The notes under the pieces are model-generated. The model was not told the DNA's origin. It made no database searches and saw only the letters and a list, made by a program, of their open reading frames with translations. The position numbers and the translations under genes are program-made. This document shows positions 1 through 5,647 of a DNA stretch of 7,252 bases, piece after piece (within the stretch, counting starts at the first letter, position 1; each line of letters begins with the position of its first letter). The stretch covers positions 1 to 7,252 of the forward strand of contig PLKY01000056.1 in assembly GCA_003140785.1 (NCBI GenBank), read 5' to 3'. The stretch is from Acidobacteriaceae bacterium (GTDB lineage Bacteria > Acidobacteriota > Terriglobia > Terriglobales > Acidobacteriaceae).

Positions 1-115
1 CTTGTAGCCGGACGGCAGTGATGTTCTATATATCTCCCTTATGCCTTGTTCACGGGTTTGTGTTTATTCTCTCATTAGCTTCTTATGAGTGTCTTTCTGT
101 CATTTAGCGGGGTAG

Positions 116-1606
116 ATGACAATCCGACGGGTCTTTCAATGGCCGGTATTCACTTCGCAGACTAGACGAGTGCAAAGTATCCGGTTGCTGGGTCAATGCA
201 TGGCTGGGTGTTTGGCGCTCGCCATACTAACCTACGGCGGATTCGCTCTCGGAGTGAATTCGCTCACGATCGGGTTTCTGTTTAACTGTGTTGTTCTCGT
301 TGTGGCTCTACGTTTCGGCTTCTGGCCGGCATCGTTCACTTCACTCATTGCAGTTGCTTCGCTTGACTACTACTTTCTGCCGCCTCTTTTCAGTTTCAGA
401 ATTACCGATCCCAAGGGCTGGATGGCTCTAGGTGTGTTTCAGTTAGCCGCAGTTACCGTCAGTAGACTGTCCGCCCGGGAACTTAGACATGCACGGGAAG
501 CAGCAATTCATCGCAAAGGAATGGCCCAGTTGTATGAACTGAGCCGATGTTCGTTGTTGTTGGATATGCACATGGCGCCCGGGCCACAGCTGGTGATCTT
601 GATTCATAGGATATTCGGCGCTGAAGCTGTTGCCTTGTTCGACCTGAATCTTGGCCGTCAGGACAGGATGGGGGAGTGGGGAGAGGGAGAGGAAGATCTG
701 GCCAAGCAGTGTTATTTTCGCGATGCCACAGGATCCGATGCACCACCCGGACTAGCGCAACGTATTTTGCGCGCTGGTCCTGACGCTGTGGGCGCACTAG
801 TCGTCAGAGGAAATCTGGATCCATTGGTCGTCGACGCAGTCGCATCGTTAGCCGAAATCGCGATGGACCGCCACAAGTGGTTCGAAAAGGAAGAGAGAGC
901 GGAGACGGCAAGAAGGAGCGAGGAAATGCGTGCGGCGGTGATGGATGCGCTGGCGCATGAGTTTAAAACCCCACTTACAGCAGTTCGGACCGCCAGCTCA
1001 GGTTTGCTTGTACTTGGAGGTCTGACTCGACCGCAAACCGATCTGGCCACTGTGATCGAAGGCGAGACTGTCAGGTTGAACGAGCTATGCACACGATTGC
1101 TAAAAACAGCAAAGCTCGAAGCGGAGCGGTTTGGGCTAAAGACAGATGAAGTGAATGTAGACGACCTGATCCGCGAAGTACTGAACACTCGGGAAATGAA
1201 TGCAGACCACGACAGGGTGCAGGTCTTTGTGGAAGACCCTGCGTTGACTTTGCGTGCGGATCGTGGACTGCTGGGGATGATCTTGGCGCAATTTGTCGAC
1301 AATGCGAGGAAATACGCCAGTCCGGGCTCACTGATTGAGGTGAGAGCGAAAAAGAGTAATACCGAAGTGATTATCTCGGTACATAACTTCGGATCGACGA
1401 TCCGGATTGAAGACCGGGAGCGAATTTTCGACCGTTTTTACCGCGCAGCCGAGATGGTGGATTCGGTGCCTGGCACGGGCATAGGGCTTTCCGTCGTGAG
1501 GAAAGCCGCAGACGCCCATCATGGGCATGTGTGGGTTATCAGCGATGAAAAGGAAGGAACGACGTTTTTTCTTTCACTTCCGATAGGTCCAAGGAGGAAA
1601 CTTTGA
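116..1606 (+). CDS. KdpD-like membrane sensor histidine kinase (DUF4118-GAF-HisKA-HATPase_c), copy 1
   Basis: This is a 496-residue inner-membrane sensor kinase that should autophosphorylate on His and pass the phosphate to the regulator encoded directly downstream. Four hydrophobic helices at about residues 26-46, 51-67, 71-88 and 102-118 form a DUF4118 block with the typical LDYYFLPP turn after the third. Residues about 135-265 look like the GAF-type region of KdpD. The H-box LAHEFKTPLT puts the phospho-accepting His at 281 with the usual Glu at 282. The ATPase domain has the N-box Asn396, RIFDRFYR at 436-443 and GTGIGL at 453-458. In the first glycine box the usual Asp is Asn424. Compared with full-length KdpD (about 900 residues) the N-terminal KdpD and USP domains are absent, so this is a 'KdpD C-terminal half' kinase. 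The ATG start is preceded only by a weak G-rich site (GCGGGG). The stop overlaps the regulator start. The stimulus is unknown. Confidence 0.93.
   Translation: MTIRRVFQWPVFTSQTRRVQSIRLLGQCMAGCLALAILTYGGFALGVNSLTIGFLFNCVVLVVALRFGFWPASFTSLIAVASLDYYFLPPLFSFRITDPKGWMALGVFQLAAVTVSRLSARELRHAREAAIHRKGMAQLYELSRCSLLLDMHMAPGPQLVILIHRIFGAEAVALFDLNLGRQDRMGEWGEGEEDLAKQCYFRDATGSDAPPGLAQRILRAGPDAVGALVVRGNLDPLVVDAVASLAEIAMDRHKWFEKEERAETARRSEEMRAAVMDALAHEFKTPLTAVRTASSGLLVLGGLTRPQTDLATVIEGETVRLNELCTRLLKTAKLEAERFGLKTDEVNVDDLIREVLNTREMNADHDRVQVFVEDPALTLRADRGLLGMILAQFVDNARKYASPGSLIEVRAKKSNTEVIISVHNFGSTIRIEDRERIFDRFYRAAEMVDSVPGTGIGLSVVRKAADAHHGHVWVISDEKEGTTFFLSLPIGPRRKL
1591..1605 (+). promoter_or_regulatory. Shine-Dalgarno and TTG start of the first response regulator
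   Basis: AGGAGG at 1592-1597 lies five bases before a TTG at 1603-1605. The TTG shares two bases with the kinase stop codon TGA (1604-1606). No ATG or GTG suits the regulator N-terminus here, and the strong ribosome binding site supports TTG. The overlap implies translational coupling of kinase and regulator. Confidence 0.75.
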
Positions 1607-2328
1607 ACAAGGTACCGGCGAATGCGGTGCAGGGCGTCGTTCTGGTAGTGGACGACGATCTTTCCACGCGGCGGGCATTGCGCGTAACGCTTTCGGAATT
1701 GGGTTTCACGGTTGTCGAAGCGGGTCGCGGTGAGGAAGCGCTGTCACTCGTCCGCCTCACGTGGTTTGATGCCGTGTTGTTGGATGTGGATATGCCAGGA
1801 ATGGGAGGCGTGGAAACCTGCCGAGCCATTCGTCGCGCGATTGCACGTTTGCCTATCCTGATGTTGACCGTCATGGATAGCGAAGATGACAAAGTGCTGG
1901 CCTTGGACGCAGGCGCCGATGATTACATTACAAAGCCATTTCAACTTCGGGAATTGACTGCGCGAGTGCGCTCGGCAGTGAGGAGAAGGAATGTTCAGGA
2001 TACGAATCGGGACGCGCCGATCCGTTATGGTCGGCTGGAATTGGATCCGGTGAAGTACCGAGTGCTTAAGCGTGGACGCTCAATTCATCTCACGCCCAAG
2101 GAATTCGAGATGCTGCATTACTTGATGACGCACGCTGGTGAGCCCATCCCACATGCGCGGCTTCTCAAGGCCGTTTGGGGGCCTGAGTACGGGCACGAAC
2201 TTGAGTACCTTCGAACGTTTATCCGTCAACTGCGGAGCAAGATTGAAGATGATCCGAAGAACCCCCATTATCTTCTGACTGATGCTTACGTCGGTTATCG
2301 ATTCAACGAGCTCCCGGAGGAAGTCTAA
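1603..2328 (+). CDS. OmpR/KdpE-family response regulator, copy 1
   Basis: This is a 241-residue cytoplasmic two-domain transcription regulator, the expected phosphorylation partner of the upstream kinase. The receiver domain spans about residues 11-125, with acidic pocket Asp17/Asp18, phospho-acceptor Asp61 in VLLDVDMPG, switch Thr89 and Lys111 in ITKPF. The C-terminal winged-helix DNA-binding domain spans about 140-237. It has LTPKEFEML, WGPEYG, the recognition-helix stretch ELEYLRTFIRQLRSKI (about 200-213) and the closing YVGYRF hairpin, all typical of KdpE/PhoB relatives. All key residues are intact. It starts at TTG, overlapping the kinase stop by two bases. Its target genes cannot be read from the protein. 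Candidate sites are the repeats before the 124-residue exported protein and before the permease. It shares roughly 60 percent receiver identity, judged by eye, with the second regulator in this window. Confidence 0.94.
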   Translation: MNKVPANAVQGVVLVVDDDLSTRRALRVTLSELGFTVVEAGRGEEALSLVRLTWFDAVLLDVDMPGMGGVETCRAIRRAIARLPILMLTVMDSEDDKVLALDAGADDYITKPFQLRELTARVRSAVRRRNVQDTNRDAPIRYGRLELDPVKYRVLKRGRSIHLTPKEFEMLHYLMTHAGEPIPHARLLKAVWGPEYGHELEYLRTFIRQLRSKIEDDPKNPHYLLTDAYVGYRFNELPEEV

Positions 2329-2358
2329 ATTTTGCTTTCATCCAGATTTTGAATGGTG

Positions 2359-2387
2359 CGACCGCGCACAGTATAGGAGCGCGGTCG
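2359..2387 (+). terminator. GC-rich hairpin after the first kinase/regulator operon, possible terminator
   Basis: CGACCGCGC (2359-2367) and GCGCGGTCG (2379-2387) are a perfect nine-base inverted repeat around an 11-base loop, starting 31 bases after the regulator stop codon. The position and stability suit a transcription end. However, neither strand has a run of T after the stem, so it is not a textbook intrinsic terminator. It could equally be a 3' stability hairpin or a protein site. Confidence 0.4.
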
Positions 2388-2452
2388 TCGGCATAAGTTG
2401 TGTCAAGGGCGAAGCAGAAGCGACAGAAGGTAACCGCAAACAGGGAACAAGT

Positions 2453-2545
2453 ATGCTTAGCGAATTGCAGGCGTCGGACGAGGAAAGGCAACTCATGCGT
2501 CACGACCACCGTATCCGTGAATTGACGCGCCATTTTGCGGGATAA
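2453..2545 (+). CDS. possible 30-residue small protein, doubtful
   Basis: An ATG at 2453 opens a 30-codon frame ending in TAA, with AGGGA (2442-2446) six bases upstream as a possible ribosome binding site. The peptide is highly charged, with a basic C-terminal half (HDHRIRELTRHFAG), and has no membrane segment or signal peptide. The frame stays open upstream into the regulator gene, so openness alone is weak evidence. I do not recognise the peptide. It may be a chance ORF in the leader of the next gene. Confidence 0.2.
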   Translation: MLSELQASDEERQLMRHDHRIRELTRHFAG

Positions 2546-2644
2546 GTAATCGAGGGATGAAGCTTTTCGTCAGAAGAGTGACCAAGTTAGCTTAGCCTTG
2601 CTATGACCTCAGTCCAATATTGCGCCCTGGAAGCTCATAAGGAA

Positions 2645-2660
2645 TTTATATCTTTATATC
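2645..2660 (+). repeat. tandem TTTATATC octamer upstream of the exported protein gene
   Basis: Two perfect head-to-tail copies of TTTATATC lie at 2645-2652 and 2653-2660, ending 68 bases before the start codon of the 124-residue protein. The TTTATA core resembles one half-site of the KdpE operator known in E. coli. The eight-base period differs from the usual 10-11 bases for this regulator family. The block may also be an AT-rich -10 region. Confidence 0.4.
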
Positions 2661-2695
2661 TTCCCACATATTAGCCTCATGCCTCCTTCACGTGA

Positions 2696-2725
2696 TTCCC
2701 TCCACACTGGAATGCATGGAGGGAG
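2696..2725 (+). promoter_or_regulatory. inverted repeat sequestering the ribosome binding site of the 124-residue protein gene
   Basis: TCCCTCCA (2697-2704) and TGGAGGGA (2717-2724) pair perfectly over eight bases, with one more G-U pair outside and a 12-base loop. The right arm contains the whole Shine-Dalgarno GGAGGG (2718-2723) that serves the ATG at 2729. A competing small stem, TCCA (2701-2704) with TGGA (2708-2711), uses the same left arm and would free the ribosome binding site. The layout fits translational control by mRNA folding. That function is inferred, not shown. Confidence 0.45.
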
Positions 2726-2728
2726 AAC

Positions 2729-3103
2729 ATGAAAGTAATCCTGAAGGCAACTTTCCTGACGGCTGTCCTGGCAGCGAGCGTCAATTTGGCGCATAGTGAG
2801 CCGACCAACACACCTCACTACAGTAAAGCCGAAATCAAACAGATGGTGCACGAAGCTCATACTACCCAGCAATACCGCACACTTGCAGACTATTTCAGAG
2901 GGCAGCAGCAGAAATTCGATCAAGAGGCCCGGTCAGAGAAGCAGGAGTGGGAGCGCCGGAGCCAGAATACGACCGGGCTGGCTCAAAAGTATCCAAGGCC
3001 AGTCGACTCTTCAAAGAATCGATATGAATACTTCAGCTACGAGGCCGAGGACATGAGCCAGCAAGCAAACCGGTACGAAACCCTCGCGGCTAAAGCGCAG
3101 TAG
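2729..3103 (+). CDS. small exported helical protein of unknown function
   Basis: This is a 124-residue protein with a clear Sec signal peptide: Met-Lys start, hydrophobic core at about 5-18, and likely cleavage after AHS at residue 23. The mature part of about 100 residues is hydrophilic and rich in Gln, Glu, Lys and Arg. It has no Cys and looks mainly alpha-helical, with possible short coiled coils around 45-80 and 98-122. Recognisable stretches are QYRTLADYFRGQQ, KQEWERRSQN and KYPRPVDSSKNRYEYF. Similar unnamed secreted proteins occur, from memory, in acidobacterial genomes. I know no function. The ATG is supported by GGAGGG five bases upstream. It sits alone between two paralogous kinase/regulator operons on the same strand, so it may be a target or periplasmic accessory of that signalling system, which is only suggested by position. 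Its ribosome binding site lies inside an inverted repeat. Confidence 0.85.
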   Translation: MKVILKATFLTAVLAASVNLAHSEPTNTPHYSKAEIKQMVHEAHTTQQYRTLADYFRGQQQKFDQEARSEKQEWERRSQNTTGLAQKYPRPVDSSKNRYEYFSYEAEDMSQQANRYETLAAKAQ

Positions 3104-3147
3104 GCGAGTGTTGTAATCCCCGAATAATTATTTGTTTCGCACTTGGA

Positions 3148-3185
3148 GCGGCAGTCAACAGCTTTTAGGTGGGAGTGTCTGCCGC
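3148..3185 (+). promoter_or_regulatory. inverted repeat in the leader of the second kinase gene
   Basis: GCGGCAG (3148-3154) and CTGCCGC (3179-3185) are a perfect seven-base inverted repeat with a 24-base loop, about 95 bases before the preferred kinase start. It overlaps an alternative GTG start at 3169 and has no T-run. It could be a leader hairpin or the end of the preceding transcription unit. Its function is unknown. Confidence 0.25.
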
Positions 3186-3279
3186 CCCTCAGTTCCCTCG
3201 GGGTTCATTTGCGTTTTATTGGTGTCCCTCCCAATATTCTTTATTCGCCGAGCCAAGTGACGAGGAATCTCCCGGAGAG

Positions 3280-4752
3280 ATGAAGATTTCCAACATTCTC
3301 GAAGTGGGGAACCGAAGGAGCCGATTCAAGTATATTGGTGAAAGCCTCGCCGGTAGCTGGGTTGTTGCGCTGCTTGGGTTCTCGGGATATGTTCTGCACT
3401 TTAACTCCGCGCCGGTCGGGTTCCTGTTTCTTTTAATCGTTGTGTCGGAAGCGATTCTCTGTGGGTTTTGGCAGGCAACGATCGTGTCCATCCTGGCCTG
3501 CGCGTGTCTCGACTATTTTTTCTATTCCCCGTATCTGACCTTGAATATTCTGGACTCCCGGGACTGGGTCGCACTTGGGTCTTTCGAACTGAGCGCACTG
3601 GTTGTCAGCCGCGTCTCATCGAGAGAGCAGCGCAGTTCCCGCGAAGCGATGCTCCAGCGCACCGCGATGGAGCAGTTGTACGAGCTCAGCCGCAGCACGC
3701 TGCTGATCAATTTGCATCAACCGCCGGGGCCTCAGCTGACGCAACTGATTCAGCGCATCTTCTCTGTTGAGGCAATTTCGATTTTCGATGCCAACTCGGG
3801 CACGACCGATTCGTCGGGAAATTGGACAGAAAGCGAGAAAGATCGCGCCAAGGAATGCTTCGTACTGAATGAGGATAGTGAAGACTTAGCGACCCAAACA
3901 TCGATGCGGGTGTTGCGGATCGGGAGCAGTTCCGTCGGTGCAATTGCAATTCGAGGCAATCTGAGCCCGCTGGTTACGAATGCACTTGCGTCGCTGGCCG
4001 CAATTACATTGGACCGTTGCGTGTCTTTCGAGAAGGAAAGCCGCATAGAGGCTGCTCATCAGAGCGAGCGGCTCCGAGCGGCTGTGCTTGACTCACTGGC
4101 GCATGCTGTCAAGACTCCGCTGACTGCGATTCAGTCGGCTAGCTCAGGGCTCCGCGAGGTCGGTAGTCTCAACGAATCGCAAGCACGATTAGTTTCTCTC
4201 GTTGAAGAAGAATCGACCCAGCTCAATCTTCTCTGCACGCGTCTGTTACAAACGGCGAAGCTCGAGGCTGAAGAAGTGAGCTTGGGCAAGGACGAGATTG
4301 CTGTCGCGGATCTTGTTACCCAAGTCGTAGAAGAACAGGCGGGACGGATGGCAGGGCACCCTATCGAAGTGGATGTTCCCGATTCTGCGCTGACGATTCG
4401 CGGCGATTCTGAGTTACTTTCTATGGCCTTGGGGCAGTTTCTCGATAATGCGGCCAAATACTCATTTGCTGGAGAAAAGGTGAAGGTATCCGCCTGGGAG
4501 AGTCATTCAGAAATCATGATTTCAGTTCATAACGTCGGTCCGGCAATCCCCATGTCCGATAGGGAACGAATCTTTCAGAGGTTCTATCGCAGTGAGGGTT
4601 CGAAAAGCATGGCACCAGGGACCGGTATTGGTCTTTCGGCAGTAAAAATGGCCGTGGAGGCGCACCGCGGCCACGCATGGGTGATCAGTGACTCGACCGA
4701 AGGAACGACATTTTTTCTTTCACTGCCACAACAAGGAGGGAGATCCCAGTGA
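3280..4752 (+). CDS. KdpD-like membrane sensor histidine kinase (DUF4118-GAF-HisKA-HATPase_c), copy 2 with altered H-box
   Basis: This 490-residue paralogue of the kinase at 116-1606 has the same architecture: membrane helices at about 23-40, 45-62, 64-83 and 96-112, then a GAF-like region, HisKA and HATPase_c. I chose ATG 3280 because the protein then aligns end to end with copy 1. A GTG at 3169 would add 37 residues with no counterpart. The ribosome site GGAG at 3274-3277 is rather close to this ATG. The phospho-accepting His is 275, but the next residue is Ala276 (HAVKTPLT) where most HisKA kinases, and copy 1, have Glu or Asp. The ATPase motifs are present: Asn390, RIFQRFYR at 430-437 and GTGIGL at 447-452. 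Asn418 replaces the usual Asp of the first glycine box, as in copy 1. The KdpD and USP domains are missing. Kinase activity is probable, but the H-box change could alter kinase or phosphatase balance. The stop overlaps the regulator start. Confidence 0.92.
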   Translation: MKISNILEVGNRRSRFKYIGESLAGSWVVALLGFSGYVLHFNSAPVGFLFLLIVVSEAILCGFWQATIVSILACACLDYFFYSPYLTLNILDSRDWVALGSFELSALVVSRVSSREQRSSREAMLQRTAMEQLYELSRSTLLINLHQPPGPQLTQLIQRIFSVEAISIFDANSGTTDSSGNWTESEKDRAKECFVLNEDSEDLATQTSMRVLRIGSSSVGAIAIRGNLSPLVTNALASLAAITLDRCVSFEKESRIEAAHQSERLRAAVLDSLAHAVKTPLTAIQSASSGLREVGSLNESQARLVSLVEEESTQLNLLCTRLLQTAKLEAEEVSLGKDEIAVADLVTQVVEEQAGRMAGHPIEVDVPDSALTIRGDSELLSMALGQFLDNAAKYSFAGEKVKVSAWESHSEIMISVHNVGPAIPMSDRERIFQRFYRSEGSKSMAPGTGIGLSAVKMAVEAHRGHAWVISDSTEGTTFFLSLPQQGGRSQ

Positions 4753-5447
4753 GCCAGGATCAGAGTACTGTGTTGATCGTCGACGACGAGAGGTCGATTC
4801 GACTTTCATTGCGAACCATCCTCTCAGGCCTCGGGTATGTGATAGTCGAAGCAGCGCGAGGGCAAGAGGCATTGTCTCTTACCCGCACAGCGCAGTTCGA
4901 CGTAGTGCTGCTTGACATCAATATGCCGGGCATGGGGGGAATCGATGTCTGCCGCATGATGCGCAGAAACTCTTCACGCCTTCCGATTGTGATGCTAACT
5001 GTACAAGATGGCGAAGATCGTAAGGTTGAGGCATTAGATGCGGGCGCCGATGACTACATCACTAAGCCGTTTCAACTCCGCGAACTTATTGCGCGGCTTC
5101 GCGCGGTTGTGAGGCGAAACAAGAACTCCGAAGAGGAGGAGGCGGTCATCCTGGTCGGCGACGTGTCCCTCGACGCTTCGAAACACCTTGTGCTGAAAAA
5201 TGGACGCACAGTCCACTTAACGCCAAAGCAGTTCGAGCTTCTTCATTTTCTAATGATCAACGCGGGCAAACCAGTGCCTCATGCCAAGCTGCTGCGATCG
5301 GTATGGGGGCCGGAGTACGGAAATGAGCTAGAGTACTTACGAACCTTTGTCAGACAAGTGCGTATGAAGATCGAGGACGATCCTGCAAATCCCAAGTATC
5401 TCCTTACTGAATCCCACATAGGCTATCGTTTTTGTGAATTGATCTAG
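4749..5447 (+). CDS. OmpR/KdpE-family response regulator, copy 2
   Basis: This 232-residue cytoplasmic response regulator is the expected partner of the kinase upstream. The receiver domain (about 6-120) has acidic pocket Asp12/Asp13, phospho-acceptor Asp56 in VLLDINMPG, switch Thr84 and Lys106 in ITKPF. A linker rich in Glu (about 127-131) precedes the winged-helix domain (about 134-230), with LTPKQFELL, WGPEYG, ELEYLRTFVRQVRMKI and the final IGYRF. It starts at GTG 4749-4751, which overlaps the kinase stop TGA by two bases. AGGAGG at 4734-4739 is the ribosome site, nine bases upstream. The recognition-helix region is almost the same as in copy 1 (ELEYLRTF, then IRQLRSKI versus VRQVRMKI), so the two regulators may bind similar or overlapping DNA sites. 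Its targets are unknown and no kdp transporter genes are in the window. Confidence 0.94.
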   Translation: MSQDQSTVLIVDDERSIRLSLRTILSGLGYVIVEAARGQEALSLTRTAQFDVVLLDINMPGMGGIDVCRMMRRNSSRLPIVMLTVQDGEDRKVEALDAGADDYITKPFQLRELIARLRAVVRRNKNSEEEEAVILVGDVSLDASKHLVLKNGRTVHLTPKQFELLHFLMINAGKPVPHAKLLRSVWGPEYGNELEYLRTFVRQVRMKIEDDPANPKYLLTESHIGYRFCELI

Positions 5448-5503
5448 CCGCGAGTGATTACGGCTGCAGCAACTAAGTGAGAAGTTTCGCCCGCAATGGA
5501 ACA

Positions 5504-5520
5504 CTGGACCGATGGTCCGG
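5504..5520. terminator. small hairpin between convergent genes, possible bidirectional terminator
   Basis: CTGGACC (5504-5510) and GGTCCGG (5514-5520) pair over seven positions (one G-U) around the loop GAT, in the 200-base gap between two convergent genes. The plus-strand sequence after it is moderately T-rich (CAATTTCCTTATCTT). The minus-strand side has no T-run. The location suits termination, but the loop is tight and the call is weak. Confidence 0.3.
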
Positions 5521-5647
5521 CAATTTCCTTATCTTATGGCATGAATAGTTGTCTCTTATTTGCGTTGACCGCCTTCGATCGTTACAACAGGCTGCGCAAC
5601 AGCCGCTGTGTCAGTGCGGATGTGAAGGACATGATCGATCCGCCGCT

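Larger units (their letters stand above)
2329..2728. other. 400-base intergenic region between the first regulator and the exported 124-residue protein
   Basis: I see no well-supported protein gene here. From left to right it holds a GC-rich hairpin (2359-2387), a doubtful 30-codon ORF (2453-2545), an AT-rich stretch with a tandem octamer (2645-2660) and an inverted repeat over the next gene's ribosome binding site (2696-2725). No promoter with both a good -35 and a good -10 element is evident. The AT-rich block is the likeliest promoter area for the 124-residue protein. Confidence 0.5.

Noticed and set aside
58..86. TTGTGT, 17 bases, TCTTAT as a promoter for the first kinase
   Set aside because: It matches three and four of six consensus bases, which is little better than chance in an AT-rich stretch. 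It was not listed as a feature.
97..103. CTGTCAT, identical to a PhoB (pho box) half-site, just before the first kinase
   Set aside because: No second half-site lies 11 bases away on either side, so a real pho box is not supported.
3169..3279. GTG 3169 as the start of the second kinase, adding 37 residues
   Set aside because: The extra residues have no counterpart in the paralogous kinase and no good ribosome site precedes the GTG. ATG 3280 gives end-to-end alignment with copy 1.
116..5447. Naming the pairs kdpD/kdpE with a potassium-transport role
   Set aside because: The kinases lack the KdpD and USP sensor domains and no kdpFABC genes are in the window, so only family resemblance is claimed.
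5590..5604. GGCTG-CGCAA-CAGCC hairpin as terminator of the minus-strand gene
   Set aside because: The stem is only five bases and no T-run follows on the minus strand.
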